In this document: positions 11,537 through 20,296 of the stretch, one piece after another
Layout of the letters: every line of letters begins with the position of its first letter
How positions within the stretch are numbered: position 1 is the first letter of the stretch
Source of the DNA: Micromonospora luteifusca
Lineage (GTDB): Bacteria > Actinomycetota > Actinomycetes > Mycobacteriales > Micromonosporaceae
Direction of reading: 5' to 3'
Assembly: GCF_016907275.1 (NCBI RefSeq)
Contig: NZ_JAFBBP010000001.1
Location: 4,454,001 to 4,518,000, forward strand
DNA: 64,000 bases
Made by a program: the position numbers and the translations under genes
Notes under the pieces: model-generated
Seen by the model: the letters and a program-made list of their open reading frames with translations, nothing else
Told to the model about the DNA's origin: nothing
Databases searched by the model: none

Positions 11537-13894
11537 GTGACCAAGCATGACCTCGATGTCCTCGACGAGATCCAGCGGCGGGTGCTCTGGCTCGCCACCC
11601 GGATCGTCGACGCCGCCAACCACGACCGGGCCACCGGCGACGGTGTGAAGGTCGGCGGCCACCAGGCGTCCAGCGCGTCCCTGGTCACGGCGATGACCGC
11701 GCTCTGGTTCGCGCACCTGGACGCCGAGGACCGGGTAGCCGTCAAGCCGCACGCGTCCCCGGTGTTCCACGCCATCCAGTACCTGCTCGGCAACCTGGAC
11801 CGCTCCTACCTGCCCCGGCTGCGGGCCCGTGGCGGCCTCCAGTCGTACCCGTCGCGTACGAAGGACCCGGACGAGGTGGACTTCTCCACCGGTTCGGTCG
11901 GGCTGGGTGCGGCGGCACCGCTCTTCGCCGCCGCCACCCGGCGGTACGTCGACGCGCACTTCGGGGCCCGCCCGCACTCCCGGTTCGTGGCGCTGATCGG
12001 TGACGCCGAGCTGGACGAGGGCAACATCTGGGAGGCCGTCGCCGACCCGGCCACCACCGGGCTGGGCAACGTCATGTGGCTTGTCGACTTCAACCGCCAG
12101 TCGCTGGACCGCGTGGTGCCGGGCATCCGGATCAACCAGTGGCGGGGCCAGTTCGAGGCGGCCGGCTGGCACGTCGTGGAGGTCAAGTACGGCCGTCGGC
12201 TCGCCGAGGCGTACGCCCGGCCGGGCGGCGAGACGCTGCGCGACTGGATCGACGCGATGCCCAACGAGCAGTACCAGTCGCTGTTCGGGCTGGACGGCCC
12301 CCTGCTGCGCAAGCAGTTCCTGGACGGTGCGCCGGCCGAGGTGGAGGCCTTCGTGGCGGGCATCGACGACGAGGAGTTGCGCCCCCTCGTCACCGACCTG
12401 GGTGGGCACGACCTGCAGGCGATGCTCGACGCGTACGCCCAGTGTGACGCCGTCACCGACCGGCCGAGCGTCGTCTTCGCGTACACCGTCAAGGGGTGGG
12501 GTCTGCCCATCGCCGGCAACCCGCGCAACCATTCCGCGCTGCTCAGCTCGGAGCAGGTCGACACGTTGCGCGCCGCGCAGGGGTTGACCTCCGAGACCGA
12601 GTGGGACCGCCTCGACCCGGCGTCACCCGCCGGCATCCGGGCCGGCGCCCGCCGCGAGGCGCTGTCCCGCGCGCCCCGCGAGCGCGCGCTGGGGGTCACC
12701 GTCCCGGAAAGCACGGGAGTACGCGCAACCAAGCCGATCTCCACCCAGGAGGTGTTCGGTCGGGTGCTGGTGGACCTGGCCCGGGACCGGGAGGTGGGCC
12801 GCTACCTGGTGACCACCGCCCCGGACGTGGCCACCTCCACCAACCTCGCCGGGTTCATCAACAAGACCGGCGTGTTCGCCCCCACCGAGCAGCGGTCCTG
12901 GACCGAGGACCGGATGCTGCGCTGGACCGAGAGCCCCGCTGGGCAGCACATCGAGCTGGGCATCTCGGAGATGAACCTGTTCCTGTTGCTCGGTCAGCTC
13001 GGCCTGTCCTGGGACCTGTCCGGGCAGCCGCTGCTGCCGGTGGGCACGGTCTACGACCCGTTCGTGCTGCGGGGCCTCGACGCGTTCCTCTACGGCACGT
13101 ACTCCGGTTCCCGTTTCGTGGTGGCCGGCACCCCGTCCGGCATCACCCTCGCCCCGGAGGGCGGTGCCCACCAGTCCACCATCACCGCATCGGTCGGCCT
13201 GGAGCTGCCCGGGGTGACGTTCGTCGAGCCGGCGTACGCGGCCAGCCTGGACTGGTTGCTCTGCGACGCGCTCGGGCAGATCGCCGGTGGGTCGGCTCCA
13301 GCCGTGACCGCGGCACCCGCCGAGGACGGCGCGTACTACTTCCGGTTGAGCACCCGCCCGCTGGACCAGGCGCCGTTCGAGGCGGCCCGGGCCCGACTCG
13401 GCGACGCGGTGCTGCGCCGGCAGGTCGTCGCCGGGGCGTACCGGTTGGTCGACGCCCACCAGACGTACCCGCACCTGGCCGACGCCCCGGTGGTGCAACT
13501 GGCCGCCTCCGGCGCGGTGCTGCCCGAGGTGCTGACCGCCGCGGCGGAGTTGGCCGAGGAGGGCATCGCCGCGCACGTGGTGGACGTGACCTCGCTGGAC
13601 CGGCTCTACCGGGCCTGGCAGCGCACCCTGCGTCAGGGCGTCCGCACGGCCACGGTGCCGAGCGTGCCGGGCGCGTTGCGGTCCGCGTTCGCCGACCGGG
13701 TGCCGGTGGTGACCGTGCACGACGCCGCGTCGCACGCGATGGCCTGGCTCGGGTCGGCGCTCGGCGCGCCGGCGGTGCCGCTCGGCGTGGACGAGTTCGG
13801 CCAGTCGGGCAGCGTCAGCGAGCTGTACGAACTGCACGACCTGCTGCCCGGCAGCATCGTCAACGCCGCCCTGGCCGCCATCGCCCTGCGCTGA
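11537..13894 (+). CDS. thiamine-diphosphate enzyme, pyruvate dehydrogenase E1 (AceE)/transketolase-like
   Basis: A 785-residue protein with the three-domain transketolase/AceE layout. Near the N terminus is VGGHQASSASLVTAMTALWF, comparable with the GGH segment of AceE. The thiamine-diphosphate motif is GDAELDEGN...VMWLVDFN at about residues 155-190. A pyrimidine-binding domain follows from about 395 (TKPISTQEVFGRVL), then a transketolase C domain. It is about 100 residues shorter than Escherichia coli AceE. No E2 or E3 gene is near, so it may be a stand-alone or paralogous enzyme whose substrate is uncertain. It is probably its own transcription unit. Confidence 0.8.
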   Translation: MTKHDLDVLDEIQRRVLWLATRIVDAANHDRATGDGVKVGGHQASSASLVTAMTALWFAHLDAEDRVAVKPHASPVFHAIQYLLGNLDRSYLPRLRARGGLQSYPSRTKDPDEVDFSTGSVGLGAAAPLFAAATRRYVDAHFGARPHSRFVALIGDAELDEGNIWEAVADPATTGLGNVMWLVDFNRQSLDRVVPGIRINQWRGQFEAAGWHVVEVKYGRRLAEAYARPGGETLRDWIDAMPNEQYQSLFGLDGPLLRKQFLDGAPAEVEAFVAGIDDEELRPLVTDLGGHDLQAMLDAYAQCDAVTDRPSVVFAYTVKGWGLPIAGNPRNHSALLSSEQVDTLRAAQGLTSETEWDRLDPASPAGIRAGARREALSRAPRERALGVTVPESTGVRATKPISTQEVFGRVLVDLARDREVGRYLVTTAPDVATSTNLAGFINKTGVFAPTEQRSWTEDRMLRWTESPAGQHIELGISEMNLFLLLGQLGLSWDLSGQPLLPVGTVYDPFVLRGLDAFLYGTYSGSRFVVAGTPSGITLAPEGGAHQSTITASVGLELPGVTFVEPAYAASLDWLLCDALGQIAGGSAPAVTAAPAEDGAYYFRLSTRPLDQAPFEAARARLGDAVLRRQVVAGAYRLVDAHQTYPHLADAPVVQLAASGAVLPEVLTAAAELAEEGIAAHVVDVTSLDRLYRAWQRTLRQGVRTATVPSVPGALRSAFADRVPVVTVHDAASHAMAWLGSALGAPAVPLGVDEFGQSGSVSELYELHDLLPGSIVNAALAAIALR

Positions 13895-13915
13895 CCTCCG
13901 ACTCCCGGCCCGCGT

Positions 13916-15487
13916 TCAGCGGGTCGGGGTCGGCGTCGGGGTGGCCGAGGCGGGGACGCCAGTCGGGTTCTCCACCAGGCGTCGTTCCAGGTTGACCTGG
14001 GCCTGCCCGGTGCCGCCGACGGTGATGGTGTCGTACGCCTGGAGCATCTTCTGCTGGTCGAAGTAGAGCACGCTCATCGACAGCGGGGTCGGCTTCTCAC
14101 CCTCCAGGCCACGGAGCCCCGCGCCGCCGGTGGAGCCCTCCACCATCAACGTGGTGGGCTGCTGCCCGGGCGCCTGCGGCAGTTTGGAGACCTGCCGGGC
14201 GTGGGTGTGCCCGGCCAGCACCAGCGGGCAGGTGCCGGCGAGCGGCCCGGCCGACGCGGGGTCGTGCACGAGGGCGATGTTGACCGGCCGCGGTGAGTTG
14301 CGGACCGTCGCGGCGAGCTGGTTGCCGGCCCCGATCACCTGGTCGGCCACCTGCTGGGTCAACCCGCTGCCGGCGGGGGAGGTGTTCTTGTCGGGGGTGA
14401 AGCGCGGGTCGCCGATCCCGGCGATGGTCAGCCCGGCGACTGTCGTCGTCGAGTTGTTCAGCACGATCGCGTTCGGCTGCCGGGCCACCGCCGCGGCGGT
14501 CTTGCCGGAGTCGTGGTTGCCCCGGATGAAGACGTACGGCTTCTTCAGCAGGCCGATCGAGGCGACGAAGGAGGCCTCCGGCTCGCTGCCCCAGTCGGTG
14601 ATGTCCCCGGTGTCGATCACCACGTCGATGCCGAACTGCTCCACGACCGTCCGGATCAGCTGCCAGCCGGTCGGGTTGAGGTGCATGTCGGAGACGTGCA
14701 GGACCCGGGTGGTGCCCGGGGTCGGCTCCAACAGCGGAAGCGCCGAGACGGTGGTGTAGAGCTGGCTGACGTTGCCCACCAGGCGCTGCAACTGTTCCGC
14801 GTACTTGGTGTAGTCGTTGGCGATCCGGCGGGCGTCACCGACGATGGCTGGCGCGTTGACCAGCAGCCCCTCGTAGCGTGGTTCCTCGATCGCCTGCGGA
14901 CGAAGGGTGGCCGCGGCCGTGCCGAGGCTGCCGGCGGTGACCAGCAGCGCCAACCCGCCCGCCCAGGCGGTCCGCCGGACGTCGCGGAAGATCAGCCCGG
15001 CCAGGACCAGGGTGACCAGCACCGCCGCACCGAGGGTTCGCAGGCCGAGGCGCATCACCCCGGAGCGGACGTCCTCCACGGCGCTCTGGCTGGCCCGGCT
15101 GATGCTGGCGGGGTCGTCGATCAGCGCCTCGGTGCGCCCCTGGTCGAGTGCGCCCAGCCGTACGGTGAGGTGGGTCGGCCCGTCGTGGCTGTCGAGCAGC
15201 AGTGCGCCGAGCGGCGGAATGTCGACGGTGGTGCCGCCGTCCCGGGCGGGGGTGATGCTGAGGTTGGCCCGGAACGGCCCAATGTCGGTGCTCACCTGAC
15301 CGCCGGCCAGCACACCGAGCACCGCCCCGGCCAGGGCCACGGCGAGGACGGCGACGACCAGCCCGATGCGGCGCAACGGGCCGGCGATGCTGACCCGAGA
15401 GCGTGCCGGGCGCGGCAGATCGTCGCCGGTCACCGGGTCGTCCCGGTCATCGGCGTCGTCGTGCTGCTCGTCGTGCTGCCCGTCCAT
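13916..15487 (-). CDS. membrane metallophosphoesterase
   Basis: A 523-residue protein with two to three N-terminal hydrophobic segments (one at about residues 35-60, a pair at about 150-200) and an extracytoplasmic calcineurin-like domain. All dimetal motifs are present in order: SDMHLNP, DTGDITDW, RGNHDSG, LVHDP and LAGHTHARQ. The C terminus is rich in Pro and Thr. Such proteins hydrolyse phosphoesters outside the membrane; the substrate is unknown. I chose ATG 15487 (MDGQHDEQ) over an upstream extension that overlaps the next gene. It is convergent with the AceE-like gene. Confidence 0.85.
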   Translation of the reverse strand: MDGQHDEQHDDADDRDDPVTGDDLPRPARSRVSIAGPLRRIGLVVAVLAVALAGAVLGVLAGGQVSTDIGPFRANLSITPARDGGTTVDIPPLGALLLDSHDGPTHLTVRLGALDQGRTEALIDDPASISRASQSAVEDVRSGVMRLGLRTLGAAVLVTLVLAGLIFRDVRRTAWAGGLALLVTAGSLGTAAATLRPQAIEEPRYEGLLVNAPAIVGDARRIANDYTKYAEQLQRLVGNVSQLYTTVSALPLLEPTPGTTRVLHVSDMHLNPTGWQLIRTVVEQFGIDVVIDTGDITDWGSEPEASFVASIGLLKKPYVFIRGNHDSGKTAAAVARQPNAIVLNNSTTTVAGLTIAGIGDPRFTPDKNTSPAGSGLTQQVADQVIGAGNQLAATVRNSPRPVNIALVHDPASAGPLAGTCPLVLAGHTHARQVSKLPQAPGQQPTTLMVEGSTGGAGLRGLEGEKPTPLSMSVLYFDQQKMLQAYDTITVGGTGQAQVNLERRLVENPTGVPASATPTPTPTR

Positions 15488-15548
15488 GTTGAAAGTCTGA
15501 CCTGCCCATCGGAAGATCTTGGCAAACCTGAACGGATGGTGACGAACG

Positions 15549-16721
15549 TCAGCTGCGGCCGCCGTCGCCGCCCGCGAAGACCACCCGCAGGAGCCGGTCG
15601 TCGTCGCCCGCCGGGTTGCCCCGCCCGTCGTGGTTGGAGGTGCTGACCCAGAGCGATCCGTCCGGCGCCGCGGCCACCGCGCGCAGCCGGCCGTACCGGT
15701 TGGTGAGCAGTTCACTGGGCTGACCGAGCAGCGTGCCGGTGTCGGTCAGCTCCATCACCCAGAGACGCTTGCCGCGCAGGCAGCCGGTGACCAGCAGCCG
15801 GTCCGCCGAGGCCAGGCCGGAGCAGGACGCGTCCGAGGTCGCCCACTGCGTGATCGGGTCGGTGAACCGCCTGTCGTTGGCCCGCCCCTCGACGTCCGGC
15901 CAGCCGTAGTTGCCGCCCTTGGTGATCTGGTTGATCTCGTCCCAGGTGTTCTGGCCGAACTCGACGGCGTACATCCGCTTGGCGGCGTCCCAGGTGAAGC
16001 CCTGGACGTTGCGGTGGCCCAGCGACCAGACCGGAGAACCGGGGTACGGGTTGCCCGCGGCGGGCTTGCCGTCCCGGGTGATCCGGAGGATCTTGCCGCC
16101 GAGGCTCTTCACGTCCTGGGAGAGGGGGCGCTGACCGGCGTCACCGGTGCTGACGTAGAGCTGCCCGTCCGGGCCGAAACCCAACCCGCCGCCGTTGTGC
16201 ACATTGGCCTTGGGGATGCCGGTGAGGATCGGGGTGGGCTGCCCGCCAAGCTGCAGCCGAGCGACCCGGTTGTCCTGCTCGGCCGTGTAGTAGACGAAGA
16301 CCGTCCGGTCTCGGGCGTAGTCGGGGGAGACGGCGATGCCGAGCAGACCGCCCTCGCCGGCGGCGGCCACGTCGGGAATCGTCTGCACCGGTCGGAGCCG
16401 CAGCCCGTCCGGCCCGGACTCGGGGCCGACCTGCACGATCCGGCCGTTGTCCCGTTCGGTGACCAGCGCGCCGCCGTCCGGCAGGAAGGCGATGCCCCAG
16501 GGCACCCGTAGACCCTTGGCGAGCACCGTCGCCACCGCCTGCTGGCCGGCGCCGCCGGGGTTCGCCGACGCGGACGGGGTCGGCAGGTTGGGCGGCTCGC
16601 CGGCCGGGTCGGGCTCCGGTTCGCCGAAGCTGCAACCCGCGGTGAACAACAGCGCCGCGCAGGACGCCGCGAGGGCCACCCGGAGGCGAGGGATGCGAGG
16701 GTACGGGGGACGGGCTCTCAC
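15549..16721 (-). CDS. PQQ-dependent glucose/sorbosone dehydrogenase-like lipoprotein
   Basis: A 390-residue exported lipoprotein. A basic N terminus and hydrophobic core end in the lipobox FTAGC at about residue 29, followed by a Pro/Ser-rich spacer. The rest is a six-bladed beta propeller with family phrases such as VPWGIAFLPDGGALVTERDNGR, NVHNGGGLGFGPDG and GKILRITRDG. Relatives oxidise aldose sugars with PQQ at the cell surface; whether this one binds PQQ cannot be decided here. Its start is 62 bases from the end of the preceding CDS region and both genes share the minus strand. Confidence 0.88.
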   Translation of the reverse strand: MRARPPYPRIPRLRVALAASCAALLFTAGCSFGEPEPDPAGEPPNLPTPSASANPGGAGQQAVATVLAKGLRVPWGIAFLPDGGALVTERDNGRIVQVGPESGPDGLRLRPVQTIPDVAAAGEGGLLGIAVSPDYARDRTVFVYYTAEQDNRVARLQLGGQPTPILTGIPKANVHNGGGLGFGPDGQLYVSTGDAGQRPLSQDVKSLGGKILRITRDGKPAAGNPYPGSPVWSLGHRNVQGFTWDAAKRMYAVEFGQNTWDEINQITKGGNYGWPDVEGRANDRRFTDPITQWATSDASCSGLASADRLLVTGCLRGKRLWVMELTDTGTLLGQPSELLTNRYGRLRAVAAAPDGSLWVSTSNHDGRGNPAGDDDRLLRVVFAGGDGGRS

Positions 16722-16812
16722 CCGGCCCAGGGTAGCCCGCCGGCCGGCCCGGCCGGGCCCGTCGGATCCGACCGGCGCCGGTGACCCCGGCGGCTGGTCC
16801 CCGGTGGACCGC

Positions 16813-18630
16813 TCACCGTGCCCGTACGGTCAGCAGCGCGGTGTCGTCCTCGCGGTGGCGGATGGAGGCGAGCAGCAGGTCGCACAGTTCGTCGAGGGGC
16901 AGTGTGTCGGCACCGGTCAGCTGGCTGACCAGCTCGGCCAACCCCTCGTCGATGGACCGGTCCCGCCGTTCGATCAGCCCGTCGGTGTAGAGCAGCAGAG
17001 TGTCGCCGGCGGCCAGGCTGGTCGACTGACTGGTCCGCGGTGACGGTCGGGCCAGGCCGAGCAGCGGCTCCGGCGCCGCGTCGAGGGCCTCCACCGCCCC
17101 GCCGACGCGGACCACCAGGGCCGGCGGGTGCCCGGCGTTGGACCAGGTCATCTCGTGGACGCCAGCGACCTGCGGGCAGATCCGGACCAGCGTCGCGGTG
17201 GCGGCGATCGGCAGCCGCAGGCCACGGATCGCGCCATCGAGGTTGCTCAGCAGCGCCCCGACCGCGTCCGGCCGGCCGAAGGCGTTGCCCCGCACGAGGT
17301 TGCGCAGCTGGCCCATGGTCGCTGCCGCCTCGATGTCGTGCCCGGCCACGTCCCCGATCGCCACGATCACGTCGCCGTCGGGCTGGACGAAGGCGTCATA
17401 CCAGTCACCGCCCACCTCCACCCGGTCGGCGGCCGGCTGGTAGCGGGCCGCCAGCTCCAGCTGCCCCACGACCGGCAGCCTCGGCAACATGCTGTGTTGC
17501 AGGACCTCGGCGACGTGCCGCTGCTCGCCGTACATGGAGCTGTTGCCGACGGCCTGGCCGGCTCGGCGGCCGATGTCCACCGCGGTGAGCAGGTCGCGGT
17601 CGTCGAACTGTTGACGTTGGCCGCCGTTGACCAGGGTGATCGCCCCCAGCACCGTGCCGCCGACGCCCCGCACCGGCACGCTCAGGTAGGAGGCGATGCC
17701 CAGCCGGCCGGCGATGGAGGCCATCTCCGGGTGGGTGGTGCCCCTCGTCACGTCGGCCAGCGACGCGATGCTGCCGAGCCGGGGCTGGCCGGTCCGGAGC
17801 ACCGCCCGGATGCTCGACTCCGGGCTCAACCCGGTGCGCAGCAGGTCACCGAAGCGGTCCACGTCCGCCGCGCGGGCCGGGTCGCGGTGCACCGAGACCA
17901 CCTCGCGGGGCAGGCCGTCCGGCCCGATCAGGGTGAGCAGGCACCAGTCCGCGAGCAGCGGCACCATGGCGGCAGCGAGCCGGCGCAGCGCGGTGCCCAC
18001 GTCCAGGGTGCCGGCCAGCGTCTCGCTCACCCCGGCCAGCAGTTCCAGCCGCTCGTGCGCCTGCACGACCCGCCGCCGTGCCTCCTGCGCGCCGTCGAGC
18101 GCGATCCGCAGTCGCAGCTCGGACGAGCAGGCGGCGGCCAGGTCGGCGAGTGTCCGCAGCTGCGCGGCGCTCCACGCGCGAGGTTTGCTGTCGATGGCGC
18201 AGAGCGAGCCGAGCACCCGGCCGGAGAGATCGGTCAGTGGCATCCCGGCGTACGCGACCACGCCGAGGTCTCCGATGGCCAGGTTGTCCCGTACCCGGGG
18301 GTAGAGCCGGGCGTCCGGCAGCACCATCGGCGCTTCGAGGTCCACCACGTGCTGGCAGAACGAGTGGCTCAGTGGAGTCTGCCGGCGCTCCGACCAGGGC
18401 TCGGGCAACCCGACCGCGCCCGGAAAGAACTGCCGGTCGGCGGAGACGAGGGAGACCAGCGCGACCGGCACGTCCAGCAGGTCGCTGACCAGTCGGGCGA
18501 ACCTGTCGAACGCCTCGTCCGGGGCGGCCTCCAGCCCGGTGTCGGCGAGCGCGCGCAGCCGCGCCGGATCGGCGAGCGTCGCAGGTGGGGCGATCGGAGG
18601 CCGGGTGGTGGCGGGGGAGCCGTCGGTCAT
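16813..18630 (-). CDS. GAF-domain SpoIIE-type (PP2C) serine phosphatase
   Basis: A 605-residue signalling protein. A first GAF domain covers about residues 35-175 (FDRFARLVSDLLDVPVALVSLVSADRQ is its opening, described here only in part) and a second about 190-375. The C-terminal PP2C/SpoIIE catalytic domain has the metal motifs GGDWYDAF and IGDVAGHD and ends with an LLLYTDGL strand. Such enzymes dephosphorylate anti-anti-sigma factors in stress or sigma-factor switches, with GAF domains sensing small ligands or redox state. No partner anti-sigma gene is adjacent. ATG 18630 is preceded by AGGTG; longer frames upstream run into the divergent promoter region. Confidence 0.9.
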   Translation of the reverse strand: MTDGSPATTRPPIAPPATLADPARLRALADTGLEAAPDEAFDRFARLVSDLLDVPVALVSLVSADRQFFPGAVGLPEPWSERRQTPLSHSFCQHVVDLEAPMVLPDARLYPRVRDNLAIGDLGVVAYAGMPLTDLSGRVLGSLCAIDSKPRAWSAAQLRTLADLAAACSSELRLRIALDGAQEARRRVVQAHERLELLAGVSETLAGTLDVGTALRRLAAAMVPLLADWCLLTLIGPDGLPREVVSVHRDPARAADVDRFGDLLRTGLSPESSIRAVLRTGQPRLGSIASLADVTRGTTHPEMASIAGRLGIASYLSVPVRGVGGTVLGAITLVNGGQRQQFDDRDLLTAVDIGRRAGQAVGNSSMYGEQRHVAEVLQHSMLPRLPVVGQLELAARYQPAADRVEVGGDWYDAFVQPDGDVIVAIGDVAGHDIEAAATMGQLRNLVRGNAFGRPDAVGALLSNLDGAIRGLRLPIAATATLVRICPQVAGVHEMTWSNAGHPPALVVRVGGAVEALDAAPEPLLGLARPSPRTSQSTSLAAGDTLLLYTDGLIERRDRSIDEGLAELVSQLTGADTLPLDELCDLLLASIRHREDDTALLTVRAR

Positions 18631-18678
18631 CGAGCACCTGTCTGCTGGAGCGGGGGCCGGCCGGCCCGCCGACCCTTC

Positions 18679-18706
18679 GTTATACCTCGCCCAGGCCCGG
18701 GTCGAA
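18679..18706 (-). promoter_or_regulatory. promoter candidate for the GAF-SpoIIE gene
   Basis: On the minus strand TTCGAC (18706-18701) and TATAAC (18684-18679) are separated by 16 bases. The -10 lies about 50 bases before the start at 18630. TATAAC is unusually AT-rich for this window. Confidence 0.45.
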
Positions 18707-18816
18707 CATCGGTGTGCTGAGTCTCGCCCGCCCCGGCGCCGCGCGCCATCCCCCGGGACGCCGGTTCGCGGCCGTGCCCGCACCGGCCGCGGCGTCGGGG
18801 ACTATCGTCGGCTGAC

Positions 18817-19743
18817 GTGAAGGTATGGATTCCGCACCAGGCCGGCCTGAACCTCATGGGCGAGCTGCCCCCGGACGTGACGGTGGAGGTGTTCGAGCAC
18901 GCCGACCGGCTGCCCTCGGAGGTCGCCGACGTCCGCGTCTGGGTGCCACCGTTCCTGGGCGGCACGGACGCGACGGCCCTGCTGCGTGAGCTGCCCGACC
19001 TTTCGGTGGTGCAGTTGCTCTCCGCCGGGGCGGATGCCTGGGCCGGCCGGACGCCGCCGGGTGTCACGCTCTGCGACGCACGGGGCGTGCACGACCCGTC
19101 CACCGCCGAGTGGGTCGTCACCGCGATCCTCGCTCAGCTGCGGGCGTTCCCGGCGTTCGTCCGCGCGCAGGCCGAACGGCGCTGGGCGAACGAGGGGAAC
19201 ACCCCGACCGACGAGCTGACCGGCAAGCGGGTGCTCATCATCGGTGCTGGTTCGATCGGCACCGCGGTGCGTAACCGACTCGCCGCGTTCGACGTGAGCT
19301 TCACCCTGGTCGCGAGGACGGCCCGCCCGGAGCAGGGGGTGCACGCGGTCGAGGAGTTGCCCCGGCTGCTGCCCGAGGCGGACGTGGTGGTGGTGCTGGT
19401 GCCGCTCACCGACCAGACCCGTGGCCTGATCGACAAGGGGTTCCTGGCCGCGATGCCGGACGGGGCGCTGCTGGTCAACGCGGCCCGGGGGCCGGTTGCC
19501 CACACCGAGGCGCTCGTCGCCGAGCTGGGCACCGGTCGGATCTCGGCCGCGCTGGACGTCACCGACCCCGAGCCGCTGCCCGCCGACTCTCCGCTCTGGG
19601 CGATGCCGAACGTGCTGCTCACCCCGCACGTGGCCGGGGGAGTGCGCGGTCTGCTGCCGCGGGCCTACCGACTGGTCGGTGATCAGGTACGCAGGTTCGC
19701 CGCCGGGCAGCCACTGATCAACACGGTGGTCGACGGCTACTGA
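18817..19743 (+). CDS. D-isomer-specific 2-hydroxyacid dehydrogenase
   Basis: A 308-residue NAD(P)-dependent oxidoreductase. The Rossmann motif GAGSIG is at about residues 143-148. The catalytic residues of the family are present: Arg in VNAARGP, Glu in DPEPLP and His in TPHVAGG. It lacks the extra ACT and ASB domains of SerA, so it probably acts on a small 2-oxo or 2-hydroxy acid (glyoxylate or hydroxypyruvate type). It is divergent from the GAF-phosphatase gene, and its last seven bases overlap the end of the convergent PH-domain gene. Confidence 0.88.
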   Translation: MKVWIPHQAGLNLMGELPPDVTVEVFEHADRLPSEVADVRVWVPPFLGGTDATALLRELPDLSVVQLLSAGADAWAGRTPPGVTLCDARGVHDPSTAEWVVTAILAQLRAFPAFVRAQAERRWANEGNTPTDELTGKRVLIIGAGSIGTAVRNRLAAFDVSFTLVARTARPEQGVHAVEELPRLLPEADVVVVLVPLTDQTRGLIDKGFLAAMPDGALLVNAARGPVAHTEALVAELGTGRISAALDVTDPEPLPADSPLWAMPNVLLTPHVAGGVRGLLPRAYRLVGDQVRRFAAGQPLINTVVDGY

Positions 19744-20129
19744 CCGGGTGCCTCGGTCGCGTTGCCCGGCAGCGCCTGGCCGGTGGCCGACACCAGGCGG
19801 GGCAGGTCCACGCTGCGGACGGCCGGCAGGGTGACCTGCTGGCCGTCGTCGAGTCGGGCGACCGCCCGTCCGCGCTGGTCGGTGGTCAGCTCAAGGACCT
19901 GGTCCCAGTCGATCCGGCGTTGCCCGACCAACGCCCGTACGCGTAGCTCCCGCGCGTCGGCGTCGGTGCCCGCCCGCCAGGCCCACACCGCGACGGCGAG
20001 CGGGACGAGCAGCACCGGCAGCAGGTAGCCCCGGGCGTTGGCCAGCGGCAGGGCACCGATGAAGGCGATGACCGCGGCGACCAGGATGGCTTGGTTGTAC
20101 CGGAAGCGGACCGTGTCGGGCTTACTCAC
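19737..20129 (-). CDS. small PH-domain membrane protein
   Basis: A 130-residue protein. Two hydrophobic segments (about residues 14-50) precede a bacterial pleckstrin-homology-like beta domain starting near ELRVRALVGQRRIDWDQV. Actinobacterial proteins of this size and layout are annotated as PH domain-containing proteins of unknown function. ATG 20129 opens a clear frame. The gene ends inside the 2-hydroxyacid dehydrogenase gene (seven-base overlap). Confidence 0.75.
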   Translation of the reverse strand: MSKPDTVRFRYNQAILVAAVIAFIGALPLANARGYLLPVLLVPLAVAVWAWRAGTDADARELRVRALVGQRRIDWDQVLELTTDQRGRAVARLDDGQQVTLPAVRSVDLPRLVSATGQALPGNATEAPGQ

Positions 20130-20296
20130 CCTCCGATGATCCCACCCTCGGCCGATCCGGCTCGCGGCGGGCGGTGCCAGCAGGGTCCGGTGCGCCGTAC
20201 AGTGACACGGGTCGTTGTCTCCATCGGGTGGCCGGCACGTAACCGATCCGGCTGTCGATCGTTGTCAGTTATTGGACAGTGGATCCACAAAGTCCG

